A stretch of 7,866 nt of DNA, taken from positions 1 through 7,866 of the forward strand of contig JACMOJ010000497.1 of the NCBI GenBank assembly GCA_014378085.1, written 5' to 3'. The notes under the pieces were generated by a model. The model saw nothing but the letters and a program-made list of their open reading frames with translations, was not told the DNA's origin and ran no database searches. Each line of letters begins with the position of its first letter. Within the stretch, counting starts at the first letter, position 1. The DNA comes from Burkholderiales bacterium (lineage in GTDB: Bacteria > Pseudomonadota > Gammaproteobacteria > Burkholderiales > Usitatibacteraceae). Both the position numbers and the translations under genes were made by a program. This document shows, piece after piece, positions 1-6,498 of this stretch.

Positions 1-45
1 AATCGACGCGCCGCCAATCGACGCGCCGCCAATTGTAGCCCCGCT
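1..45 (-). repeat. 15-bp in-frame tandem repeat inside the receptor plug
   Basis: Two identical 15-bp copies lie at 1-15 and 16-30 (plus strand AATCGACGCGCCGCC). A third, degenerate copy at 31-45 matches at about 10 of 15 positions. On the coding strand they read SGATI, GGASI, GGASI. The array is cut by the window edge, so the copy number is unknown. It sits just after the YGNAAGGVI plug motif. Confidence 0.85.
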
Positions 46-537
46 ACGGGTAGTCGCCGCGATCACCCCACCGGCGGCATTGCCGTAACCCACCGCCCAA
101 GGCCCGCGCAATACTTCGATGGTCTCGACAGCAAAAAACGGCACCACCGCACCCTGCCCCTGACCATCGGGAATTGTGGCGGGAATGTCATCAACATAGA
201 TCTTGATGCCACGGATGCCGAAGGTCGCGCGTGAGCCAAATCCGCGAATGCTGATTTGTGTGTCCTGTGCATAGTTCTGGCGGTTCTGGGTGTTGACACC
301 CGCGACACGGCCGAGCACTTCCGCCGCGTCAATCATGGGCAGCGTGCCGCGAAGGTCTTGCATTCGAATGATGTCAACCGCAGCAGGAACATGCGGGCCG
401 GTGGATGGCACACGCGTGGCGGTCACCTCGACTACTTCCATCTTATCCGCGTTTTTCACATCATCTGCCATTGCGGCACTAGCAGGATTGCACGCAAGAG
501 AAAAAACACAAAGTGCAATACTAGCGGGCGTTTTCAA
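1..537 (-). CDS. TonB-dependent outer-membrane receptor, N-terminal part (signal peptide, TonB box, plug)
   Basis: The first 179 residues of a TonB-dependent receptor, which takes up a ligand across the outer membrane using energy from TonB/ExbBD; the gene runs off the left edge. A hydrophobic signal peptide spans about residues 2-22, with likely cleavage near ASA/A. A TonB-box-like stretch, MEVVEVTATR, lies at about 33-42. The plug domain follows, with ISIRGFGSR, FGIRGIKIYVDDIP, IPDGQGQ, VETIEVLRGP and YGNAAGGVI all visible. The ligand cannot be told; the FGIRG/PDGQGQ pattern belongs to a family often left uncharacterised. No ATG or GTG start gives a signal peptide. TTG at 537 (reading MKTPAS) or TTG at 543 (MWLKTP) are the likely starts. 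The in-frame ATG further in would remove the signal peptide. It lies 275 nt after mshN on the same strand and is probably a separate unit. Family call firm, start uncertain. Confidence 0.9.
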   Translation of the reverse strand, partial: MKTPASIALCVFSLACNPASAAMADDVKNADKMEVVEVTATRVPSTGPHVPAAVDIIRMQDLRGTLPMIDAAEVLGRVAGVNTQNRQNYAQDTQISIRGFGSRATFGIRGIKIYVDDIPATIPDGQGQGAVVPFFAVETIEVLRGPWAVGYGNAAGGVIAATTRSGATIGGASIGGASI

Positions 538-710
538 CCACAAATGATTGGAGACGCCCGCCAAATGGGGGCTTTTGCAAATCAACGAAACACCGCCGGG
601 CGCGGCACCGAAAACAACATGGGAGGAGATTTGAGGTTTGGCGACGGTAAACATGAGGCGGAAACTTTAACCGTTCTGCGCGTGATCGCGAGGGACTGCG
701 TGGAAAAGCG
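538..710. other. Intergenic stretch before the receptor gene; no clear signal
   Basis: The leader of the receptor gene. I found no convincing sigma-70 promoter, Fur-like operator, cobalamin-riboswitch box or T-tailed terminator. A small GC-rich inverted repeat (GCCG, 4-nt loop, CGGC on the minus strand) lies near 593-608 and is too short to call a terminator. The short open frames here have no recognisable protein content. Confidence 0.4.
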
Positions 711-807
711 CTTACCTGGGAGATACCGCGAACGACCAAGACGTACCAAGAGGTATCTCGAACGAGGTACCGAGATGAACATCGAACGAGGTACGGGGAT
801 GCACATC
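711..807. repeat. Degenerate 24-30-bp tandem repeat just after mshN
   Basis: Read on the minus strand, units begin with TCGTTCG at 783-789, 759-765 and 729-735. Unit lengths are about 24 (766-789), 30 (736-765) and 25 bp (711-735), preceded by a partial unit at 790-807. The two blocks 784-807 and 760-783 agree at 21 of 24 positions; later copies are more diverged. A 6-bp inverted repeat, ATCTCG (755-760) and CGAGAT (771-776), could form a hairpin with a 10-nt loop. It has no T-run, so it is not a standard intrinsic terminator. The array starts 5 nt beyond the mshN stop codon. Function unknown. Confidence 0.7.
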
Positions 808-812
808 AACCA

Positions 813-2099
813 CTATCTGCGTGAGGTAATTCCTAGCTGCTGCAAATAACTGGCGATCGCCGGTGTTACCGCGTCCCGCTCGCGCGCGCGCTCGGCCCAC
901 GATTGCGCCTCGTCGAGCCTGCCCACTGCGGCGAGGGAAATCGCGGCACCGATCATCCATTTGCCCTCCGTTGGCCGAAGCCGTAGCGCGATCAAATAGG
1001 ACTGCACCGCATCGGCGTGTAATGCCAGGCGTTGCTCGGCATTGCCGCGTAGCGACCATGCATCTGCATCATCTCCCAGCAGATTTTCTAGGCGCTTGAG
1101 CATATCGAGCGCCAATTGTGCGCGATTGTCCGCCACGTCTAAGCGCGCAACCTCTCTCGCTAACGCAGCGGTTGCCCGCTGATTGCGGGTGGATTCCGCT
1201 GCCGCTAACGCGTCGCGTAGCGTGGTGAGTGCGCTGGCACGGCTTCCCTCACTCCACAGCGATCGGGCGATATTGATGGTTTCGTCGAAAGCGACTTGGC
1301 GAACCGGCACGTTGGTGATGGTGGTTTTTCCTGGCACAGTCATGGGAGATGAAGACGCTGAAGCGGCGGAGGACGCCGAAGGCACGGGCAGCAACGGTGG
1401 TGATGTAATGCTGGCGGTGCTGGCGGTGTTGGCGGTGCTGGTGGTGATGGTGGACATGTTGGTGATGGTGTTAGTGGCAGCGGAAGCAGCGGGGGAAGCT
1501 GCCGACGCGGTCGCCATTGTCGACATTGTTGGACTGGCCGCGGCGGCGTTGGCCGGAACGCGGCGGCGCGCCTCCAACGGGGTATCCGCAACCAACGCCG
1601 ACAATTGCATCGAAAGTTTTAATTTTTCCGCCGGTAGCCGCACAGCATCGCGCGTCACAACGCGTCCTCCCGATGGCACCAAAACCACCCTCAACTTTTG
1701 CTCGGGAAGCAGAATTGTTGATTGCGTAATACCCGCTAGCGCCACCGGTCTTGGCAGCGCTGCGGTGGCGGGGGGCGGCGCTGGGGGCGGCGCTGTGGGC
1801 GGTACTAGAGGCTGCACTAGAGGCGGCACTAGGCCCGAAGTCATTTCCGGCGACTGCGGGCGTTGCAGCCACCACGCAAAACCACCAGCCAAGCTGGCGA
1901 CCGCCAAAAAAATTATCCCGGTTGGTACAACCGGCCACTTGCGTGTCGCAAGATTGACGGCCACGCTGCGGCGCTTCTGCACGTTGTCCACGTGCGGGCC
2001 AGCCGCTACATTCGCCAAGGCATTGGCAACCGAACTGGCCAATATTTCTGCCGCGCGGCGGCGATCAATGTCCTGCAACATACGATTGACCACACTCAT
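813..2099 (-). CDS. mshN: MshN-like TPR protein of MSHA pilus biogenesis
   Basis: A 428-residue bitopic inner-membrane protein. The N-terminus, SVVNRMLQDIDRRRA, matches the conserved start of MshN proteins. A single transmembrane helix lies at about 57-78, followed by a periplasmic part. A Pro-rich stretch (about 90-118) is built of four-residue units such as LVPP and TAPP, and a Ser/Thr/Ala-rich low-complexity linker covers about 184-256. The C-terminal 270-425 is helical with tetratricopeptide-like repeats (for example around ADAWSLRGNAEQRLALHADA). In the MSHA system MshN is thought to support pilus machine or secretin assembly through protein-protein contacts. Its start codon overlaps the mshM stop (ATGA), with GGGGG just upstream as a ribosome site. 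It is the last msh gene seen here; the usual follower mshE is absent. The low-complexity linkers make the middle poorly comparable to relatives. Confidence 0.87.
   Translation of the reverse strand: MSVVNRMLQDIDRRRAAEILASSVANALANVAAGPHVDNVQKRRSVAVNLATRKWPVVPTGIIFLAVASLAGGFAWWLQRPQSPEMTSGLVPPLVQPLVPPTAPPPAPPPATAALPRPVALAGITQSTILLPEQKLRVVLVPSGGRVVTRDAVRLPAEKLKLSMQLSALVADTPLEARRRVPANAAAASPTMSTMATASAASPAASAATNTITNMSTITTSTANTASTASITSPPLLPVPSASSAASASSSPMTVPGKTTITNVPVRQVAFDETINIARSLWSEGSRASALTTLRDALAAAESTRNQRATAALAREVARLDVADNRAQLALDMLKRLENLLGDDADAWSLRGNAEQRLALHADAVQSYLIALRLRPTEGKWMIGAAISLAAVGRLDEAQSWAERARERDAVTPAIASYLQQLGITSRR
1410..1472. repeat. Imperfect 9-bp tandem repeat in the mshN linker
   Basis: About seven 9-bp units follow one another on the plus strand: GCTGGCGGT twice (1410-1418, 1419-1427), then GTTGGCGGT, GCTGGTGGT and three more diverged units. 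On the coding strand this gives a three-residue Thr/Ser/Ala/Asn pattern in the low-complexity linker. The period is a multiple of three, so copy changes would keep the reading frame. Confidence 0.7.
1771..1830. repeat. 12-bp tandem repeat encoding the Pro-rich stalk of MshN
   Basis: Five consecutive 12-bp units: GGGGGCGGCGCT at 1771-1782, an identical copy at 1783-1794, GTGGGCGGTACT at 1795-1806, AGAGGCTGCACT at 1807-1818 and AGAGGCGGCACT at 1819-1830. In the MshN frame they encode four-residue units (LVPP, LVQP, LVPP, TAPP, PAPP) directly after the transmembrane helix, consistent with an extended periplasmic spacer. Confidence 0.8.
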
Positions 2100-2977
2100 T
2101 TTGCCCCCACACGACGCTGGCCCAGCGCCTTAAACCGTGCGAGCCACGGCAAGCCAGCCGGCACTGCGCCCGCCGCAGCGGTATCATCTGCCGCTAACGT
2201 AACATGTTGCAACGCGACCCGCGCCGCACCTTCACCAAATGCCACCATCATGGCCTTGTGTGCGATCACATTGATCAATCGTGGAATCCCTCCGCTACGC
2301 GTTGCCAACGCAGCAATCGCTTCGGCGTCAAACAACCTGCCATCACTCGCACCAGCGGTGATGAGGCGATGCTGCACATAGGCACCAACATCGTCGGTCA
2401 CCATCGGCGCAATGTGGTCGGCGAAGGTGATCCGCTGTAACAGTTGGCGCAGGTTTGGTTGGGCAAGTTTTTGATCTAACTCCGGCTGTCCGAACAAGAC
2501 AATCTGCAACAGTTTCTGTTTTTCTGTTTCGATGTTGGACATCAACCGCAGCGCCTCAATTGTCTCGTCGGGAATCGCTTGCGCCTCATCAATGATGAGG
2601 ACCACACGACGTCCAGCGTGTGCGTGTACCAGCAAACAGCGCCGCAGCTGTTTGATGATGAGATGAGAAGACTCAGCGGAATCGACATCCACGCCGAGTT
2701 CGTCGCAAACGGCCAACAGCATGGTGCGCGCATCGATTGCCGGGTTGGGCACGTAGGCGGTTTCGCACTCTTCATTTAATGCCGCAATCAGACGGCGGCA
2801 CATGAGCGTTTTGCCACAGCCCACCTCCGCCACAATTTTGACAAAGCCCTCGCCGGATCTGAGTGACACCAGCAAGGTATTTAGCGCCGTCTGTGCACCC
2901 TGATGCGCAAAAAAATATGACGTATCTGGCGTCAGCGAAAACGGCACCTCACGTAGCCCAAAGTGCTGCAGATACAT
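2096..2977 (-). CDS. mshM: MshM, GspA/ExeA-type AAA ATPase of MSHA pilus biogenesis
   Basis: A 293-residue ATPase of the ExeA/GspA family. The N-terminus, MYLQHFGLREVPFSLTPDTS, is the hallmark start of this family. The Walker A motif is AEVGCGKT at residues 50-57, Walker B is VVLIIDEAQ at 125-133, a sensor-like segment LLQIVLFGQPEL lies at 156-167, and a GGIPRLIN sensor-2-like motif at 229-236. The first P-loop glycine is Ala here. The C-terminal 40 residues show no clear motif, and no peptidoglycan-binding domain is present, as expected for MshM rather than full-length ExeA. Family knowledge suggests a role in assembling or placing the secretin MshL. It starts 6 nt after the mshL stop with only a weak ribosome site, and its stop overlaps mshN (ATGA), so coupled translation is likely. 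Confidence 0.92.
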   Translation of the reverse strand: MYLQHFGLREVPFSLTPDTSYFFAHQGAQTALNTLLVSLRSGEGFVKIVAEVGCGKTLMCRRLIAALNEECETAYVPNPAIDARTMLLAVCDELGVDVDSAESSHLIIKQLRRCLLVHAHAGRRVVLIIDEAQAIPDETIEALRLMSNIETEKQKLLQIVLFGQPELDQKLAQPNLRQLLQRITFADHIAPMVTDDVGAYVQHRLITAGASDGRLFDAEAIAALATRSGGIPRLINVIAHKAMMVAFGEGAARVALQHVTLAADDTAAAGAVPAGLPWLARFKALGQRRVGAK

Positions 2978-2983
2978 CGCACG

Positions 2984-4807
2984 CTACTTTGTTGGCTTCG
3001 CAACGGCTGCGGCAGGCGCGGCAGCAGCCGCGGGGGCGCTCTTGCCGTCGACCGTAATCACCCGGCGACTACTCGCCAGCTCGGTCAGCTCGTCTACGCG
3101 CTCGCGCGACTCACGCGCCTGCTCACGCCAGTCTTCTGCAGAGCGAATAATAGTCGGCTTAATCAGCACCACAATCTCGCGCTTCGATGCGGTCTGCTGT
3201 TGGTTACCCAGCAAGTTAGAAATTATCGGCAATTTGGTGGAGCCTGGCAGTCCGGATTTGGTCTGTTGCGACTTGAGCTGCATCAGGCCACCAATGGCGA
3301 CGATGTTGCCGTCGGTCACACGTACCATGGTGTCGGTTTCGTTGGTGCTGTTTGCGGGTAGCGGCAAACGAATGCTGCCAATAGAACCACCAAGATCAAT
3401 CGTCTTGATCACCTCTGTTACTGAACTCACCGAGGGGTGAACGTGGAGTGTAATCATGTCGCCCTGATCAATTTGCGGCATGACATCCAGTGAGATGCCG
3501 GAGAAAAATGACGACAACGTTAAGCTTGGCAGCGTTGTGGTTGCCGCAGTTGTCGAGGTTCCCTGCGTAATGGTGCCGCCTTGCACACCGGTAACAAAGT
3601 ATTCGTCGGTTCCGACCTTCAGTACCGCCTTCTGATTATTCATCGCCGCGACTCTCGGGCTCGACAGAACCTGTAGCTCACCCTGCGTTTCGAGAAATCC
3701 CAATACAGCCTCGAAACTCTTTTTGGCAAACACCAGCCCATACAGGCCGCTTCCAAACGCGGGGAAGGATGTTGCATCTGGAAGCGCAGGCTGTGTCGGC
3801 AGCGTCGCTCTCGGGAATCGCGCATTCGGCAACAGGCTCGAAACGCTGCCAGTTCCCTGATCGCGGAACAGTACCCAATCGATCCCGCTTTGGAAGCCAT
3901 CACGTAGTTGAACCTCGACGATTTTGGCTTCTAGCATGACTTGACGCTCAACCGAAATGCGGGCGGCTTTGAGGAAACTATCCACCTGACGTAACTCGTC
4001 GGGCATTGCGCGCACCGCCACCAGGCCGGACTGCGGACTCACCACAACATTTCTACCGATGCCAGTACCCACGATGCCGCGAACGACGTCAGCCAACTCG
4101 GTCCAAAAATCCGTCTTGGACGTTGTCAGCAATCGACTGTTCTCAAACGCCTGCGGCTGCGACTGGTTTCCGCCATTGCTTGCTGAGCCTTGCGGCGCGG
4201 AATTCGACGATCCCGGTAGCGAGGTTGCGCCAGAATTGACCCGGATTTCGCTTTTCCCCTCACGCTTGGCATTTAAGTAATTGATCGTGAAGATGCGGGT
4301 ATGCAAGGTCGGCGGATACACCGTAATACGACGACCATCAATCTTGAAGTCGTAGCCGTATACGTCACGAATAGCCTCAAGCGCTTCTCGCACCGAAACG
4401 CCGCGTAGTGTCACCGACAACGTACCGGCAATTTCGGGGTGCATCAGCATACTGTAGCGTGTGTCGGTCACCATCGCCAAAAACACCTCGCGCGCCAGCG
4501 CATTGTTGACGATCAGATCGAAGCGCGGCTCTGCAGGTCCGGCCGCGGCAGGCGCCAACTCCGCGGGTTGCAACGCATCACTGATTTGCGCAGGGACCAC
4601 GACGGCGGGACGTGCCGCATTAGCTTGCGCCAGCTCCGCGCGGATAGCCTGCGAGGGGTCAGTTCTTGAGGGTGGGTTTGCACAGCCTGTCGCAAAGAGC
4701 GCGGTGAGTAGCAGCGCGGTGAGTACCAGCGCGGCATGTGGCTGCGAGACTGCCGCCACAAAAAAAACTGGCTCGGCATGCTGTCGGTCGATGATATCGG
4801 TTCTCAT
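2984..4807 (-). CDS. mshL: MshL, secretin (outer-membrane pore) of the MSHA pilus
   Basis: A 607-residue secretin lipoprotein that forms the outer-membrane channel for the pilus. A hydrophobic stretch at 25-41 ends in a lipobox (FATGC, Cys42). A secretin N-terminal (N0/STN-like) domain lies at about 95-165, with FDLIVNNALAREVFLAMV and ITVYPP. A Ser/Asn/Gln-rich linker covers 190-222, an N1-type domain about 225-285, and the secretin core 290-552. The core includes the signature QVLSSPRVAAMNNQKAVLKVG (its first residue is 379) and the C-terminal KREIVVLIKPTII (542-554). The tail is Ala/Pro-rich. The start at 4807 overlaps the mshK stop (ATGA) and gives an unusually long leader. GTG at 4759 would give a more usual signal peptide but has no visible ribosome site. 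A run of 8 T (coding strand) lies between the two starts. Confidence 0.95.
   Translation of the reverse strand: MRTDIIDRQHAEPVFFVAAVSQPHAALVLTALLLTALFATGCANPPSRTDPSQAIRAELAQANAARPAVVVPAQISDALQPAELAPAAAGPAEPRFDLIVNNALAREVFLAMVTDTRYSMLMHPEIAGTLSVTLRGVSVREALEAIRDVYGYDFKIDGRRITVYPPTLHTRIFTINYLNAKREGKSEIRVNSGATSLPGSSNSAPQGSASNGGNQSQPQAFENSRLLTTSKTDFWTELADVVRGIVGTGIGRNVVVSPQSGLVAVRAMPDELRQVDSFLKAARISVERQVMLEAKIVEVQLRDGFQSGIDWVLFRDQGTGSVSSLLPNARFPRATLPTQPALPDATSFPAFGSGLYGLVFAKKSFEAVLGFLETQGELQVLSSPRVAAMNNQKAVLKVGTDEYFVTGVQGGTITQGTSTTAATTTLPSLTLSSFFSGISLDVMPQIDQGDMITLHVHPSVSSVTEVIKTIDLGGSIGSIRLPLPANSTNETDTMVRVTDGNIVAIGGLMQLKSQQTKSGLPGSTKLPIISNLLGNQQQTASKREIVVLIKPTIIRSAEDWREQARESRERVDELTELASSRRVITVDGKSAPAAAAAPAAAVAKPTK
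4804..4806 (-). other. mshK stop overlapping mshL start, with A7 slippery heptamer
   Basis: On the coding strand mshK ends ACA AAA AAA TGA, and the ATG of mshL is formed by the last A of the run plus TG. The A7 run covers plus positions 4807-4813. In the mshK frame it is the -1 slippery pattern A AAA AAA, and a one-base backward slip would carry ribosomes into the mshL frame. Whether slippage occurs cannot be seen; ordinary stop/restart coupling is the simpler reading. Confidence 0.6.
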
Positions 4808-5226
4808 TTTTTTGTTCCGTCCTTGCTATCCATGCTGGTTCGGGTGGACGCGCTGGCAGGGGTGCTGCCCCCAACGGGTCGCTTTTCAATGCTGGGAAAC
4901 AACTGAATGGTGCGAACTGACCCCGCGTTTTTAAGTGAAATCGAACTCTCGGTGATGCGCTCAATGCGTGCGCCATTAATGCGGTCACCCACCGCATATC
5001 GGCGGGCGTTCCACACCATGTAGCGCACACCATTTATTGTGACTAGGTGTTCTAGTTTGAACTCATCTTTCGGTGGGCGCGACGCTGCAGAAGGCGCGGT
5101 AAATGATACCGGCGGCTCGGTTGGGTCACGCATCGTCTGCCCAAACACCGCGCCAGACACAAAAAGCGCTAGCCCTATGAGCGAGCCGATGTGACGCCGC
5201 GATAATCGTTTCGGTGATCGATTCAT
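4804..5226 (-). CDS. mshK: MshK-like periplasmic pilus biogenesis protein
   Basis: A 140-residue exported protein. A basic N-terminus and hydrophobic core form a signal peptide with likely cleavage near residue 29 (AVFG/Q). The motif MRDPTEPP at 32-39 is typical of MshK and of PilP-like proteins. A compact beta-rich domain at about 58-110 shows the usual pattern: HLVTINGVRYMVWNARRYAVG, then a GDRINGARIERI-type strand pair and a final TIQLF strand. The C-terminus is a Ser/Thr/Lys tail. By family, it probably links the inner-membrane complex to the secretin in the periplasm, like PilP or GspC-type proteins. Both ends overlap neighbours by ATGA (with mshJ and mshL). AGGGG lies 8 nt before the start. 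The assignment rests as much on position as on sequence. Confidence 0.85.
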   Translation of the reverse strand: MNRSPKRLSRRHIGSLIGLALFVSGAVFGQTMRDPTEPPVSFTAPSAASRPPKDEFKLEHLVTINGVRYMVWNARRYAVGDRINGARIERITESSISLKNAGSVRTIQLFPSIEKRPVGGSTPASASTRTSMDSKDGTKK

Positions 5227-5837
5227 ATCGCCGCCCCTGTGACAATACGCACCGTCACCAGTATCGGCGAGGCATCCGCCTTTAATTTCACAAAGGCCCA
5301 GCGCGCATTGGGCAGCGACTTCTCCAGCGCCCCGAGATATTCAACGAGGTCCAGATAGTTGCCTGCCAATGTGATGTCCAAGACACCGCGGTTCGCTGCC
5401 GAACCTGCCGGCCCCGGCACATCCGCCGCCTGCACCACGCGCACTAATGAGACTTTATCGGTATGCCGTAACGCCTTGCTCAACAGGGTGCTAGTCGTAA
5501 CCGCACCGACGCCTCCCGCTGAATTGAGCGCGGCGATTTCCGCTTCAATTACGCCTTGTTCCTGCTGCACTTCGGCAAGACTCTTCGCAATCTCAGCCGC
5601 ACGCGCCACACTCCGGCTCATGACCTCCGCGTTGACCTTCTCACGCAGTAAGTCCATGTCGGACGACTTGCGCTCAATTTGTGCCACCAATGCCTTTTGC
5701 TGCGTGAGCAACGGCGTGATAAAAAGCGTGTCCGTCAACGCGCCTAAAACGCTGATGGTTACCGCAAACAGCAAGAATCGCTCTCGCACTGACAGCGCGT
5801 TAATGCGCGCTGCAAGTTGCTTCACGCGCTCAATCAT
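5223..5837 (-). CDS. mshJ: MshJ, PilO-like inner-membrane alignment protein
   Basis: A 204-residue PilO/GspM-like protein. A short cytoplasmic segment is followed by one transmembrane helix at about 20-43, then a long coiled-coil region at about 45-105 rich in Glu, Gln and Ala. The C-terminal alpha/beta domain contains the characteristic pattern RGVLDITLAGNYLDLVEYL (150-168) and ALEKSLPNARW (170-180). By family it pairs with the PilN-like protein in the inner membrane and periplasm to align motor and secretin. Its ATG overlaps the stop of the PilN-like gene (ATGA). A strong Shine-Dalgarno, GGAGG, at 5844-5848 sits 6 nt upstream, which supports this start. Its stop overlaps mshK in the same way. 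Confidence 0.88.
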   Translation of the reverse strand: MIERVKQLAARINALSVRERFLLFAVTISVLGALTDTLFITPLLTQQKALVAQIERKSSDMDLLREKVNAEVMSRSVARAAEIAKSLAEVQQEQGVIEAEIAALNSAGGVGAVTTSTLLSKALRHTDKVSLVRVVQAADVPGPAGSAANRGVLDITLAGNYLDLVEYLGALEKSLPNARWAFVKLKADASPILVTVRIVTGAAI

Positions 5838-6496
5838 GGCCGCCCTCCGTCATCAGCGAGCGCCATCGCAAGGGTCGCCGTAATGTTAAAGCTGTACACA
5901 GCAGTCGGTCTACCGGACGCTGGCGCAGTGGACTCGACCCGCTCTACCTTCACGGTAGAGCTCGGTTGCGCCGCGATAGCCCCCATCGAAACAAGTCGCG
6001 CCTGCCACAAGTTAACCGCCATCGGATCGAGAGTCTTGCCAATCAACTCAAACTGGCCTCCCGAGACGCGCAAGTCGGTTGCCCAAGCTTGCGGGGGCGC
6101 GCTAGCGGCCAACAGTTTCAGCATTGCGCTTGGCCCCGCTTTGTCATTGGCCAAACCGCGCCGCAACGCATCGCGCACCGCACGCCGCGTCGCAACGGCG
6201 TTGCGCTGGGTAGTCAGTGACGCCTCACGTAGCGCCAATTCCTGTGGTGATGGTGGTCCCCCCGCGTTACCCGATAACTCCGCAGTGCGTGCGGCCACCG
6301 CCGCGCGGCTCGCCGTCTGACTGGCCAGCTCACGCGCAAGCGACTGCCGCTCCGACACCGCCCACCAGCCAATCCCCGTCATGGTGATCAGCGCGGCCAC
6401 AACACCGGTAACAATTCCGCGCGCCGTGAACGATTCTTTTGTCGGCAGAAGCGTCGGGGCGTAAAGGTTGATTTGACGTTTGATGTTACTCGTCAT
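5834..6496 (-). CDS. PilN-like (MshI2-type) fimbrial assembly protein
   Basis: A 220-residue PilN-family protein of the inner-membrane alignment complex. The short N-terminal cytoplasmic tail carries QINLYAP (8-14), the PilN signature that docks into the PilM-like partner. One transmembrane helix lies at about 27-47. A helical or coiled region follows (50-115), then a periplasmic domain with the family pattern AWATDLRVSGGQFELIGKTL (137-156). The C-terminal strand is YSFNITATLAM. The partners should be MshI (next upstream) and MshJ (next downstream). AAGGA, inside the end of mshI, lies 9 nt before the start codon, and the gap to mshI is 2 nt. It is sometimes annotated as a second MshI; PilN-like is the more exact description. 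Confidence 0.87.
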   Translation of the reverse strand: MTSNIKRQINLYAPTLLPTKESFTARGIVTGVVAALITMTGIGWWAVSERQSLARELASQTASRAAVAARTAELSGNAGGPPSPQELALREASLTTQRNAVATRRAVRDALRRGLANDKAGPSAMLKLLAASAPPQAWATDLRVSGGQFELIGKTLDPMAVNLWQARLVSMGAIAAQPSSTVKVERVESTAPASGRPTAVYSFNITATLAMALADDGGRP

Positions 6497-6498
6497 GC

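Noticed and set aside
593..608. GC-rich inverted repeat as a terminator after mshN
   Set aside because: The stem is only 4 bp and there is no T-run after it.
1..807. CRISPR-like array
   Set aside because: The repeats at 1-45 and 711-807 are contiguous or degenerate tandem repeats without unique spacers, and no cas genes are present.
712..1059. Minus-strand frame containing three 8-residue units (for example DVHPRTSF, DVHLGTSF)
   Set aside because: Most of it overlaps mshN in another frame. The peptide repeat only reflects the 24-bp DNA repeat after mshN; one unit is 30 bp and the last is about 25 bp, so the periodicity is not kept as in a real repeat protein.
1183..2133. Long plus-strand open frame (about 316 codons) opposite mshN
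   Set aside because: It is antisense to the well-supported mshN frame, rich in Ala/Gly/Val from the repeat-laden GC-rich linker, and has no recognisable domain. It is a compositional shadow.
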